Under the pieces are notes generated by a model that worked only from the letters and a program-made list of their open reading frames with translations, did not search any database and had not been told where the DNA came from. A stretch of DNA of 64,000 nt, taken from assembly GCA_900142905.1 (NCBI GenBank), contig FSRV01000002.1, positions 1,116,001 through 1,180,000 of the forward strand, read 5' to 3'. Source of the stretch: Burkholderia sp. GAS332. GTDB lineage: Bacteria > Pseudomonadota > Gammaproteobacteria > Burkholderiales > Burkholderiaceae. Made by a program: the position numbers and the translations under genes. Of the stretch, positions 9,495 to 17,952 are shown piece after piece (position 1 is the first letter of the stretch; the number at the start of each line of letters is the position of its first letter).

Positions 9495-11249
9495 ATGTAT
9501 GAAATAACCACGGATGTACTCATCGTCGGAACGGGGCCAGCCGGCTCCGCCAGCGCCGCGCTGCTTTCGACGTACGGCGTCAAAAACATGGTCATCAACC
9601 AATACCGTTGGTTGGCCAACACGCCGCGAGCGCACATCACAAACCTGCGCACCATGGAGGTCCTTCGCGACCTCGGCCAGCAAGTGGAGCAGGAGGCTTA
9701 CCTGTACGCGACCGATCAGGATCTGATGGGTGGGACGGTCTTCTGCGAAAGTCTGACCGGTGAGGAAATTGGCAGGGTGCCCAGTTGGGGGCTGCATCCG
9801 CTGTCAAGAGCGGAACGGCAATTGTCGAGTCCGACAAAGATGAACGATCTGCCGCAGACGTTCATGGAACCGCTGCTGTTCAAGACGGCTTGCGCACGCG
9901 GTACCGAGGCACGGATGAGCACGGAGTATCTGAGCCATACGCAGACCGATGAGGGTGTGCTCACGCGCTGCCGTGACCGCTTGTCGGGGGAGGAGTTCAC
10001 GGTCAGATCAAAGTACCTTATCGGCGCAGACGGCGGGAACTCCAAGGTCGCAAAGGACGCGGGTTTGCCTTTCGAAGGGCAGATGGGTGTGCGGGGGTCG
10101 ATGAACATCTGGTTCCGCGCGGACCTGTCTGAGTTCGTTGCACACCGCCCGGCGGTGTTGTACCCCATCATGCAACCGGGTGCAGAAGTGGGTGGCATCG
10201 GGATGGGCCTGATCCGGATGGTGCGGCCTTGGAATGAGTGGTTGATTGTTTGGGGCTATGACATCAACGAACCTACGCCGGTTGTGGACGAGGCCAAGGC
10301 CACCACGATCGCGCGGCAACTGGTGGGCAAGCCGGATCTCGAGATCGAACTGTTGGGGGCGAATACCTGGACCGTGAACAACATGTATGCCACCCGCATG
10401 CACGACGGCAGAGTGTTTTGCATGGGCGATGCGACCCATCGGCACCCGCCGTCTGGCGGGTTGGGCTCCAACACATCGATTCAGGACGCGTTTAACCTCG
10501 CGTGGAAGCTCGCGGCCGTCATCAAGGGGCAGGCGGGTGAAGCGCTTCTGGATACGTATTCGGCTGAGCGTGCGCCGATCGCCAAGCAGATCGTCACCCG
10601 CGCCAACCAGTCGATTGCCGAATTTGCTCCGCTTTATAGCGCGCTTGGCATTGACAAATCGAACGACGGGGAAGTCCTGCAAGCGAATATGCATGCGCGA
10701 AGCGGATCCACGGCGGCTGCCGAGAAGCAGCGGGACGAAATTCGGGAGGCGTTGGCGTTCAAGCGATACGAACTGGACGCCCAGGGCGTGGAGATGAATC
10801 AACGCTATCACTCGAGCGCTGCGGTGACCGATGGGCAAGCCGAACCGGAGTTCACGCGTGACCGTGAACTGTATTACCAGACGACGACATGGCCCGGCGC
10901 GCGTTTGCCGCATGCCTGGATTTTCGACGCCCGCGGACGGCAACACTCCACGCTCGATCTCGCAGGACATGGGCGATTCGTACTGTTTACCGGTCTTGGC
11001 GGCGAAGCATGGGTTGAGGCTGCCTCAACAGTCGGTGAGGAGCTGGGAGTGGAGGTTGACGTGCACGTTATCGGTCCGCGGCAGTCCTATGCGGACCACA
11101 CTGGCGACTGGGCTCGCGTGCGCGAAATCGGCGACAGTGGTTGCGTATTGACCCGCCCGGATCATCATGTGGCGTGGCGTAGCCTCGCGTTGCCGAATGA
11201 TCCGGCAGCCGAGCTTCGCCGGGTATTGAAGCAGGTGCTGTCGAAGTAA
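9495..11249 (+). CDS. FAD-dependent phenol hydroxylase (TfdB-like, group A flavoprotein monooxygenase)
   Basis: The 584-residue protein begins with the dinucleotide-binding motif VLIVGTGPAGSA. It has the NAD(P)H/FAD-linking DG motif in LIGADGGNSKV near 185 and the FAD-binding GD motif in FCMGDATHRHPPSGGLG near 315. The RAHITNLRTMEVLRDLG stretch and overall length are characteristic of 2,4-dichlorophenol 6-monooxygenase/phenol hydroxylase relatives. GGAGG precedes the ATG. Such enzymes add a hydroxyl ortho or para to a phenolic OH using NADPH and O2. Near a hydroxyquinol dioxygenase, the likely step is resorcinol (or another dihydroxybenzene) to hydroxyquinol; this is inference. It is the last gene of the forward operon. 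Confidence 0.9.
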   Translation: MYEITTDVLIVGTGPAGSASAALLSTYGVKNMVINQYRWLANTPRAHITNLRTMEVLRDLGQQVEQEAYLYATDQDLMGGTVFCESLTGEEIGRVPSWGLHPLSRAERQLSSPTKMNDLPQTFMEPLLFKTACARGTEARMSTEYLSHTQTDEGVLTRCRDRLSGEEFTVRSKYLIGADGGNSKVAKDAGLPFEGQMGVRGSMNIWFRADLSEFVAHRPAVLYPIMQPGAEVGGIGMGLIRMVRPWNEWLIVWGYDINEPTPVVDEAKATTIARQLVGKPDLEIELLGANTWTVNNMYATRMHDGRVFCMGDATHRHPPSGGLGSNTSIQDAFNLAWKLAAVIKGQAGEALLDTYSAERAPIAKQIVTRANQSIAEFAPLYSALGIDKSNDGEVLQANMHARSGSTAAAEKQRDEIREALAFKRYELDAQGVEMNQRYHSSAAVTDGQAEPEFTRDRELYYQTTTWPGARLPHAWIFDARGRQHSTLDLAGHGRFVLFTGLGGEAWVEAASTVGEELGVEVDVHVIGPRQSYADHTGDWARVREIGDSGCVLTRPDHHVAWRSLALPNDPAAELRRVLKQVLSK

Positions 11250-11354
11250 ATGCGGAAGTCGGGCGTTTCGCCGGGATCTGTGTAGTTACGGATCAACGGC
11301 GAGACGCCTGCGCAATTCAAGTACCGTTAGTTTGGCTCGTGGCTAGCGGCCTTT

Positions 11355-12038
11355 CTAGCGTGATGCCAATGCGCCAAATACGAGTTGCTCTACGGTGCGC
11401 CAATATTCTTCGGCCAGTGCCGGATCGGACGGTGATCGATCACTGGTCGCTGAGAATTCCGGACCGAAGCCCGAAAGCGTCGACGTCAGACTAATCAACA
11501 TATAGTGGAAAACAATCGGCTCGACGTTGGGTAACGCCTCTTCTTGCTGGGCGGCACGGATTTGCGGCAGCAGCCAACCGATTAGCGGTTTTAAGAAAGC
11601 ATCGGCGAGCCATTGCAGCCGCGAGCTGGAACCGAGCGATTCCTGAAGTATGAAGCGGTGAAACTCAGGAAACGCGACAGTGAAGCGAAATAGCGCCCTA
11701 TAGGCCAGCTTGAGCCGATCGACCGCGTTAGCCGGACCAAGTCTGAACAGACTTGCATCGCGTTCTTGCCGCACACGTTCGAATACATAGTCGGCTACCG
11801 CCTGCCACAGGATTTCTTTGGAGCGAAAGTGGTAGGTAATGAGCGGATGCTGCATCCCGATTCGGTCTGCAATGCTGCGAATACTCGCGGCTTCGAAACC
11901 CTTTGATGAAAATTCGGTAAGCGCCGCATGCAAAATGGCCGAACGCGTTTCCTGAGCACGCTGCTGCTCAATACGCTTCAGCTCCGCCGGGCGACGTGCC
12001 CGGGCAGTGCGTGCATCAGGTAGGGTTCGTGACGCCAT
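11355..12038 (-). CDS. TetR-family transcriptional regulator
   Basis: The 227-residue protein has an N-terminal helix-turn-helix at about 30-80 (RSAILHAALTEFSSKGF, SIRSIADRIGMQHPLITYHF) and a helical ligand domain to the end (TetR_C class). It is a close paralogue of the truncated gene at the left edge. It lies 71 bp downstream of maleylacetate reductase on the same strand and ends 105 bp from the converging monooxygenase gene. It may be cotranscribed with the ring-cleavage genes. It is a candidate repressor for the ATACTTTACG-type palindromes in this module. Confidence 0.92.
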   Translation of the reverse strand: MASRTLPDARTARARRPAELKRIEQQRAQETRSAILHAALTEFSSKGFEAASIRSIADRIGMQHPLITYHFRSKEILWQAVADYVFERVRQERDASLFRLGPANAVDRLKLAYRALFRFTVAFPEFHRFILQESLGSSSRLQWLADAFLKPLIGWLLPQIRAAQQEEALPNVEPIVFHYMLISLTSTLSGFGPEFSATSDRSPSDPALAEEYWRTVEQLVFGALASR

Positions 12039-12077
12039 GGGCGAGTATGTTGCGACACGTTGAAGTGAATGTTGGGT

Positions 12078-12099
12078 GTCCAGATCATTGGATCTGGAC
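12078..12099. repeat. Perfect 9-bp inverted repeat between maleylacetate reductase and TetR genes
   Basis: GTCCAGATC-ATTG-GATCTGGAC lies between the reductase stop and the TetR start. No T-run follows on the reverse strand, so it is not a classical intrinsic terminator. It may be an operator for the downstream TetR gene or an mRNA stem separating the two cistrons. Confidence 0.55.
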
Positions 12100-12109
12100 G
12101 AAACTCGTT

Positions 12110-13183
12110 CTACAACCCTTCGATTGGTGCGCTACCGTCAAATGCCCGCTGCAGCAAGGCGCGAATAGCGCCACGTTCTAGCGGACGGGGATTCCAGTAG
12201 GCGTTGTTGCATGCAATGTCGGTGGCCTGGTCGAGTTGTTCCTCGAGCATGCCGATCTCTTTCAGTGCGACGGGCGCACCGTTAGCGCGAGCGAGTTCGT
12301 ATAGACCCTGCGCAGCACTGTCGTGTCCAAGCGCCCGCGCAATCCGCCTCATCGCATCCGGCACAGCGCCGGCGTTGTACGCCAGGGCGTGTGGCAGCAC
12401 AATGGTATGGGTGGGCGCATGCGGCAGATTGAAACTGCCGCCGAGCGTATGGCAGAGTTTATGATGCAACGCCATACCAACGCTTCCGAGCACTGTGCCG
12501 CAGAGCCAGGCGCCATAGAGCGCATCGGCGCGTGCGGATGGATCGTTCGGCTGCGCGACGATTTGGGGCAAGCTGCGCGCGAGTGCCGCGATGCCTTCTT
12601 CGGCCATCAGGCTGGTAAGCGGATTGGCATCACGTGAATACAAACCTTCTGCCGCGTGTGCGATGGCGTTGATGCCGCTGGTCACGGACATGTTGACTGG
12701 CAAAGTCAGAGTCAGGTCTGGATCGTAGACGACCGTTTTGGGTAATACGCGCAAATCGGTGCCTGTCCGTTTCAGACCCGATTCGGTCAAGCCGAATATC
12801 GGTGTCATCTCGCTGCCGGCGTAGGTGGTCGGCACAGCGAGAATGGGCAGGCTCGTCTCAAGGGCAAGGCCCTTCGCGAGGCCGATTGCGGAGCCGCCTC
12901 CCACGGCGATGACGCAGTCGGCATCCAGCGACGCGGCAACTGTGCGTGCTTGCGCGACGAGCTCAACCGGCACGTGCATGGCAGCTTGATCAAAGACACC
13001 CGCTGCGCGCGCACCCAATTGGTCGGCAACCGATACACCCAATGCGCGCTGCTCCTGACTACACAGAACCAGAGCGCGGTGTACCTGCAGGGTGTGCAAC
13101 TCACGTTCGATGTGGGTGCGCGAGCCGCTGCCAAAGACGACACGCGTGCCGCGCCCGTTATAGACGAATTCAGAGGTTGACAT
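12110..13183 (-). CDS. Maleylacetate reductase (iron-type alcohol dehydrogenase fold)
   Basis: The 357-residue protein has the type III dehydrogenase fold: the nucleotide-binding segment CVIAVGGGSAIGLAK near 90-105, VPTTYAGSEMTPIFG, the metal-region INAIAHAAEGLYS and MALHHKLCHTLGG. These HxxxE/HHKxCH features match TfdF/ClcE/MacA-type maleylacetate reductases. The enzyme reduces maleylacetate with NAD(P)H to 3-oxoadipate in the cytosol. The gene follows hydroxyquinol dioxygenase by 27 bp, the usual pairing in resorcinol and hydroxyquinol pathways. Confidence 0.93.
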   Translation of the reverse strand: MSTSEFVYNGRGTRVVFGSGSRTHIERELHTLQVHRALVLCSQEQRALGVSVADQLGARAAGVFDQAAMHVPVELVAQARTVAASLDADCVIAVGGGSAIGLAKGLALETSLPILAVPTTYAGSEMTPIFGLTESGLKRTGTDLRVLPKTVVYDPDLTLTLPVNMSVTSGINAIAHAAEGLYSRDANPLTSLMAEEGIAALARSLPQIVAQPNDPSARADALYGAWLCGTVLGSVGMALHHKLCHTLGGSFNLPHAPTHTIVLPHALAYNAGAVPDAMRRIARALGHDSAAQGLYELARANGAPVALKEIGMLEEQLDQATDIACNNAYWNPRPLERGAIRALLQRAFDGSAPIEGL

Positions 13184-13210
13184 CGCGGGTCCCGACGAGA
13201 ATGTGCCCGT

Positions 13211-14095
13211 TCATGACCCGTGCTTCGAAGGGTTGAGAACGAAGTCGTAGTTGAGCGTATTAAACGGGGTGTCCATCGTGGTGCCGTCTGGCGCGACACC
13301 CGGCGGGTGCTGGATCCAGTCGACGACCAAAGTTGAGCGTACGCCGAATACGGCGTCCGAGTCGAGGTACTTGTCCCCGTTCCGGAACACGTGGGTAATC
13401 AAAGGCTCGTACCCTGGCGCCTTGATCCAGAAGTGCAGGTGGGCTGGGCGCCACGGATGGCGTCCGAGTGCATCCAGCATTCGGCCAACCGGTCCGTCGT
13501 GCGGAATCGGATAGGCCTCGGCGAGAATCGAGCGGAAATGAAAGCGTCCGTCAGGCAGCGTCTGCAAACGACCACGGCCTTGATACGCAACGTTTGGATC
13601 CTGCGGGTCCCCATACTGCACGTCGTAGTATCCGTCTTCGTCGGACTGCCAGACCTCGAGCGAGGCCCCGGCTACAGGTTCTCCCGAAAGGCCCCGAACG
13701 CTGCCGGTAACAAAGCAGGGGAGGCCCGCTGCCCCGTTGGAAATGTCGTCACCGTTCCTGTATTCGGGGGCACCCATAACAAAGAAGGGACCCAGAACAG
13801 TGGCCTCCGTGCATTCGACTGGCTTGCGGTTGTTCTGTGTCGTCACCAGCATCGACAGACCGAGCGTATCCGACAGGAGGACGAACTCCTGGCGTTTGTC
13901 GTCAGTGATATGACCAACATCGGTGAGGAAGTCGATCGCGTACCGCCATTCATCCTCGGTCAATTTCACGTCTCTTGCGAACGAATGCAAATGCTGGACA
14001 AGGCTGGTCATCACAGTGCGCAGCCTGTCGTTGGTGCAGCCGGCCATCGCCTCGAGCACCGCTTGGGTGATGGTGTCTTCGTTGATATTGCGCAT
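13211..14095 (-). CDS. Hydroxyquinol 1,2-dioxygenase (intradiol ring cleavage)
   Basis: The 294-residue protein has the N-terminal dimerisation helices of catechol/hydroxyquinol dioxygenases (about 1-95) and the beta-sandwich catalytic domain. Expected Fe(III) ligands are Tyr157 (EDGYYDVQ), Tyr195 (AEAYPIP), His219 and His221 (RPAHLHF), with the conserved Arg216. TVLGPFFV near 100 is also typical. The enzyme opens 1,2,4-benzenetriol between C1 and C2 to maleylacetate. It is placed upstream of maleylacetate reductase and 33 bp after the amidohydrolase gene. A catechol dioxygenase is the alternative, but the reductase neighbour argues for hydroxyquinol. Confidence 0.93.
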   Translation of the reverse strand: MRNINEDTITQAVLEAMAGCTNDRLRTVMTSLVQHLHSFARDVKLTEDEWRYAIDFLTDVGHITDDKRQEFVLLSDTLGLSMLVTTQNNRKPVECTEATVLGPFFVMGAPEYRNGDDISNGAAGLPCFVTGSVRGLSGEPVAGASLEVWQSDEDGYYDVQYGDPQDPNVAYQGRGRLQTLPDGRFHFRSILAEAYPIPHDGPVGRMLDALGRHPWRPAHLHFWIKAPGYEPLITHVFRNGDKYLDSDAVFGVRSTLVVDWIQHPPGVAPDGTTMDTPFNTLNYDFVLNPSKHGS

Positions 14096-14128
14096 CGTCT
14101 TTCCTTGAACTCCGCGTTGCCAGTACAG

Positions 14129-15052
14129 TTAGCGCGCAAGCAACCGGGCAGCATTGTCCCCGTACACCTTGTCCAACTCAATGCCGGGAATCTGGATGTT
14201 GTCGAGCACGTTACCGAACTGCCGGATTGCGCCTCTCGGTGCAAACGGGAAGTCCGTTCCGAAGAGAATGTGATCGGGGTCTGCTACTTGCGCGAGCGCA
14301 CTGAGGGGCGAATTGCCGACGGAAAGTGCGGTGTCGAAGTAGAAGGATCTGACCGCCGCCAACGTATCACCCACGCGCTCGGCCACCGCGGGCATCATGG
14401 AAATCGAGAGGGCGATGCGAGGAACGAGGAACGGCAGCGTCCCGCCGGCATGTGAAAGGATGAACCGGATGTTCCTGAAGCGATTCGTCGCACCTGACAT
14501 GATCAGGCTGGTGGCTGTACGTGTCGTCTCGAAGGGAAACTCGAGCACGGACGCCGGCGCGACCGTCGGCACTTCGTGAGGCGGCTGGTTGGGGTGAATG
14601 AAAACCACCGTTCCACGCCGGTTCAATTCTTCCCACAGCGGCGTGAAATGCTCGTCGCCCAGATACAGTCCGTTGTAGTTCGTAAACGCAATGAAACCAT
14701 CAACCTTCAACTCGTCAAGACAGTAACTGACTTCCTTCAGCGAAGCATCGATGTCTGGCAGCGGCAAGCTCGCAAAAGAGCCGAACCGGCCGGTGTGCCG
14801 GGATCTGAGCTCCGCTGCGTGGTCGTTGCATTTTCTGAGCAGCGTAGCTGCATCCGGAAGGGTGGGGCCGGAGGAGATGGACAGGATGCCTTCGTCGATG
14901 CCGTTTTCATCCATCATCGCAATGGCTGCCTCGACGGACCAGGTGGGGGCCACGCCGCCCGGCATTGCCGCATTCAGCAAATCCAGTCCAACTGCGTCCA
15001 CGTAGAGTTTCGGCAGAAAATGTTGGTGCGTATCAATCTTTCGCTTCGGCAT
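14129..15052 (-). CDS. Amidohydrolase-2 family (ACMSD-like) putative decarboxylase
   Basis: The 307-residue TIM-barrel metalloprotein starts with the HxH metal motif IDTHQHF (His9, His11). Further ligand-type residues are VFIHPNQPP near 150, ILSHAGG near 200 and LFGTDFPF near 265. The architecture is that of ACMSD, 6-methylsalicylate decarboxylase and similar non-oxidative decarboxylases. It differs clearly from the gamma-resorcylate-type enzyme at 17953-18924. AGGAG precedes the ATG. It is first in the reverse operon with ring cleavage, so removing CO2 from a hydroxybenzoate to give the phenol for hydroxylation is likely. A hydrolase function remains possible. Confidence 0.85.
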   Translation of the reverse strand: MPKRKIDTHQHFLPKLYVDAVGLDLLNAAMPGGVAPTWSVEAAIAMMDENGIDEGILSISSGPTLPDAATLLRKCNDHAAELRSRHTGRFGSFASLPLPDIDASLKEVSYCLDELKVDGFIAFTNYNGLYLGDEHFTPLWEELNRRGTVVFIHPNQPPHEVPTVAPASVLEFPFETTRTATSLIMSGATNRFRNIRFILSHAGGTLPFLVPRIALSISMMPAVAERVGDTLAAVRSFYFDTALSVGNSPLSALAQVADPDHILFGTDFPFAPRGAIRQFGNVLDNIQIPGIELDKVYGDNAARLLAR

Positions 15053-15130
15053 GGCCGTCGTCTCCTATGAAGAATTCTTTTGCATCGGGAGGCGGCATTG
15101 CCTCCTCGGCTTAGACTCATCTTAGTCGTT

Positions 15131-15152
15131 ATTTTTTACGTTTGCAAAGTTT
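15131..15152. promoter_or_regulatory. Candidate operator upstream of the ring-cleavage operon
   Basis: This stretch contains TTTACG and AAAGT in the same spacing as the 4766-4787 palindrome (14 of 22 positions match). It is 78 bp upstream of the amidohydrolase start on the reverse strand. The remaining gap to 15467 (415 bp in all) shows no gene I can support. Confidence 0.45.
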
Positions 15153-15467
15153 AGTGAGCAATCCAACCGTCCGCATGCTCCCGGGCAAGTTGATGCAAGG
15201 TCGCATCTGCCGGTGCGGCTTGAGCGGGGCCTTAACGTTCTATCCAGTGCAATGATGCTTTGTAACTCAGGAGATGCACGCGTGGACGTTGCGACCATAG
15301 TATTGGCCCACGAACCAACCCATCGCGGGTTTCGTTGGGCCGATATCGACCCGATTCAATGATTCCCTGCGCCAGCGTGGAGGCGTCAACCTGCAGCACC
15401 TACCTTCGATACACCCACACCCCCGCCGATGGGTTCAAAGCCAATCTAGATCGATCAGGAAAACGAA

Positions 15468-16922
15468 ATGACCCAGAGCTACAAGTACTACGCGGGCGGT
15501 GCATGGCGTGAAGCCGAAGGCGCCCGGACCTTCGAGGTACTCGAACCCTATAGCCGCCAGTCCTTCGCCCAGGTTGCCGCAGGTGGGCGGGCTGAGGCGC
15601 GTATTGCCGTGGAGGCCGCCGCCAGAGCGTTTCCGGAATGGTCCAATACGCCTCCGGCCGAACGCGCGCGCCTGTTCCTGAAGGCCGCGGAGATCGTCAA
15701 ACGCCGTCGCAGCGAGATTGCCGATGCGCTCGCCCGCGAAACCGGCAGCACGATCTCGTTTGCCAACTTCCAGCAGGACCTCGTGGCCGCGACGCTCGAG
15801 CAGGCCGCCGGCTGGATGTATCAACCAGCCGGCCAGGTGTTGGTGACCAACCAGCCGGGCGTACATTCCATCGCCGTGCGTCGCCCGCTGGGTGTGGTAG
15901 CCAGCTTCACGCCCTGGAACGGCGCCAACATCCTGTCATGGCGGGCGGTCATTTCTCCGATCGGTGCCGGCAATACCGTGGTGGTCAAGCCGTCCGAACT
16001 CGCGCCGGTGTCGGCCGGCCTGATGCTGGCGGAAATCGCGCACGAGGCCGGCTTTCCCGACGGCGTCATCAATGTCGTGCCCCATGCACCCGGCGCCGCA
16101 GGCGAAATCGCAGATGAGTTCTTCGACAACCCGGAGGTGCGTGTCATCAACCTGATCGGTGGCGTGAAGACAGCCCGCATGCTGGCTGAACGGGCGGGCC
16201 GCACGCTCAAGCGCACGGTGCTGGAACTGGGTGGCTACAACCCGATGATCGTGCTCGATGACGTCGACCTCGACTATGCGGTTCGCACGGCGACTTTCGG
16301 CTGCTTTTTCCATCAAGGGCAGATTTGCCTGAATACGCGTCACATCATCGTCCAGCGCAAGATCTACGACGCGTTCCTGACCCGGTTCGTGGCGCGGACC
16401 CGGACCCTCACCTCCGGAGATCCGCAGGATCCGAAGACCATCATCGGACCGCTGGTTACGCCCGCGGCGGTCGAATTTGTCGATGAGCGTGTCAGGGAAG
16501 CAGTCGCCAAAGGCGCTGTCGTGCGCGCTGGCGGTCGCTACACGGGCCAGGTCTACGAACCCACGATTCTGACGGACGTGCCGGCCGATGCATTAGTCGC
16601 CCAGGAGGAGACCTTCGGGCCAGTGGTCGTGGTCGAGGCCGTGGACACGGCGGAGGAGGCGGTGGCCGCCGCCAACCGGACCCTGTACGGCCTGAGTTCT
16701 TCGATTCTGTCCGGCGACACTTACCGGGCCTTCGAACTCGCGCCAAAGATCCAGTGCGGGATCGTCAACGTCAACACGGCGACGGTCAACGACGAGATCC
16801 ACGCGCCGATGGGCGGCGTGCGCGACAGCGGCTGGGGACGCACCGGCCCCGACAGTCTGGCCGACTTCAGCGACGTCATCTGGATCAATTCGCGCAGCAC
16901 CCAGACGCCGTACCCGTTCTAG
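15468..16922 (+). CDS. Aldehyde dehydrogenase family protein
   Basis: The 484-residue NAD(P)-dependent aldehyde dehydrogenase has the conserved Asn in ASFTPWNGAN near 145-150, the general base Glu in TVLELGGYNP near 252, and the nucleophilic Cys in FHQGQICLNTRH near 286. EETFGPVV near 385 is the usual substrate/cofactor segment. It resembles benzaldehyde/salicylaldehyde-type enzymes. The gene stands alone, divergent from the decarboxylase operon, and is followed by a gene fragment rather than an operon partner. Its codons look more GC-rich at third positions than those of neighbours, which may mean separate acquisition. The physiological aldehyde is not known. Confidence 0.9.
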   Translation: MTQSYKYYAGGAWREAEGARTFEVLEPYSRQSFAQVAAGGRAEARIAVEAAARAFPEWSNTPPAERARLFLKAAEIVKRRRSEIADALARETGSTISFANFQQDLVAATLEQAAGWMYQPAGQVLVTNQPGVHSIAVRRPLGVVASFTPWNGANILSWRAVISPIGAGNTVVVKPSELAPVSAGLMLAEIAHEAGFPDGVINVVPHAPGAAGEIADEFFDNPEVRVINLIGGVKTARMLAERAGRTLKRTVLELGGYNPMIVLDDVDLDYAVRTATFGCFFHQGQICLNTRHIIVQRKIYDAFLTRFVARTRTLTSGDPQDPKTIIGPLVTPAAVEFVDERVREAVAKGAVVRAGGRYTGQVYEPTILTDVPADALVAQEETFGPVVVVEAVDTAEEAVAAANRTLYGLSSSILSGDTYRAFELAPKIQCGIVNVNTATVNDEIHAPMGGVRDSGWGRTGPDSLADFSDVIWINSRSTQTPYPF

Positions 16923-16972
16923 GGCGCGACGCTGGTCAACGGGTACGCGCACGGCCTACGGCGAGCGGAAGA

Positions 16973-17125
16973 TCGGCTCCGCCGGCATGGCAGTGCGGCG
17001 CGCAGGCGACGCTGCTCGACGATGGCAGTCGTCAGGTCTATCAGACCGTAACCTGGCGGGAAGGGCAGCAACGCAACACTGTCCTCGCGTTTTACCACCC
17101 TGCGGGTTCGTTCCGCTCATCGTGA
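16973..17125 (+). pseudogene. Possible 3' gene fragment after aldehyde dehydrogenase
   Basis: An open frame ending at 17125 reads with good GC-rich codon use through LLDDGSRQVYQTVTW and ends AGSFRSS. It has no start or ribosome site of its own. Upstream the frame runs antiparallel into the aldehyde dehydrogenase in another frame. I do not recognise the family. It may be the tail of a gene lost when the dehydrogenase arrived, or chance. Confidence 0.25.
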
Positions 17126-17204
17126 CTATTGGCGCTGTGCTCAGCACGCACAGCGCCCCCTTCCTGACTCCATCCCCACCTTGCGCATCTTGCCTGGACT
17201 ACGG

Positions 17205-17699
17205 TTAAGGCAGATCTTCAAGCGCGCCTGCGTTTTCGAACAACCTGAGCAGCATCGAGCGCAACACCTTGACGTCGCCGGCGTTGAAGCCAGAGAGCGC
17301 CACCGACTCGTGGCGCTTTGCGACAGGAACAATGCGCAAAGCAAGCTCTTCCCCTTTTTCCGTCAGGACAACCCTGATCGACCGTCCATCTGTCGCGCTC
17401 CTCTCTCGTCGCACCAATTCCTGCCCCTCAAGACGATCGATGATCCTGGAGAGCGCCGAAATATCGGACGACGCATGGAGAGAGAGCTCAGACAAAGTCT
17501 GACCCGGAACATACAGAAGCGAGGCACAGACCCGCCACTCGCTGAGGTTCAGGCCGAACGGTTTAAGTGCCTTAGAAAACGCGTTTCCCATTCGGCTGGT
17601 GGCACGGGCCATCAGGAAGGGAATCGCTTTTTCCAATTCTTCTGGTCGCTTGGGAGTGTTCACGATCGTCGCCAAAACTGAGGATTGAAGTGAATTCAT
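17205..17699 (-). CDS. MarR-family transcriptional regulator
   Basis: The 164-residue protein has a winged helix-turn-helix at about 45-125 (LNLSEWRVCASLLY, SLHASSDISALSRIIDRLEGQELVRRERS, wing ATDGRSIRVVLTEKG). It is divergent to the decarboxylase operon at 17953. Its ATG at 17699 lies inside a perfect palindrome (17697-17722), so no ribosome-binding site is visible upstream. Translation may be leaderless or may start at an internal TTG/GTG (codons 9 or 13). MarR proteins usually release DNA when they bind a phenolic ligand. Five copies of the same palindromic core in this window define its likely targets. Confidence 0.9.
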   Translation of the reverse strand: MNSLQSSVLATIVNTPKRPEELEKAIPFLMARATSRMGNAFSKALKPFGLNLSEWRVCASLLYVPGQTLSELSLHASSDISALSRIIDRLEGQELVRRERSATDGRSIRVVLTEKGEELALRIVPVAKRHESVALSGFNAGDVKVLRSMLLRLFENAGALEDLP

Positions 17700-17722
17700 A
17701 TAATTGAAAAATCAATTATATG
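17697..17722. promoter_or_regulatory. Perfect MarR-type operator overlapping the marR start codon
   Basis: Two 11-bp perfect arms (CATATAATTGA and its complement) flank four A bases. The core TTGAAAAATCAA (17704-17715) recurs at 17819, 17851, 24738 and 24772. The first arm includes the start codon of the MarR gene, so binding would block its transcription start directly. Confidence 0.75.
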
Positions 17723-17810
17723 CTACCCGATAGTGAGCGCGAATTGAAGCAGTTTTTCGGGCTGCGTCGGACGGTTCACGGTCGTCAATCGACAAGGGTT
17801 TACACGGAGC

Positions 17811-17869
17811 ACATATATTTGAAAAATCAAGTACAGTTCGCTGCATATACTTGAAAAATCAAATATTTG
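17811..17869. promoter_or_regulatory. Tandem MarR-type operators before the decarboxylase operon
   Basis: Two cores TTGAAAAATCAA at 17819-17830 and 17851-17862 are spaced 32 bp apart, about three helical turns, placing two dimers on the same DNA face. They lie 91-134 bp upstream of the decarboxylase start and 120 bp from the operator over the marR start. This arrangement fits repression of both divergent units by one regulator. Confidence 0.7.
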
Positions 17870-17952
17870 ACGACCGGGGACAAACCTATGTGATGCCCCT
17901 CATCTTCCTTGTTTGCAGATGAGGTTGCGATGCGTTGAATTGGAGCGGATCA

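Noticed and set aside
8622..9797. Long reverse-strand open frame (391 codons)
   Set aside because: It lies antisense to the acyl-CoA synthetase and monooxygenase genes, has no family features and follows from GC-rich codon bias.
13391..14455. Forward open frame of 354 codons
   Set aside because: It is antisense to the hydroxyquinol dioxygenase and amidohydrolase genes, whose catalytic residues are intact.
15270..15440. Possible short coding fragment before the aldehyde dehydrogenase
   Set aside because: A short readable stretch near 15283-15360 has no start, family or support.
17811..17869. Short CRISPR-like or phage-like direct repeat
   Set aside because: Only two cores, 32 bp apart, upstream of an operon and identical to the operator over marR; regulatory sites explain them better.
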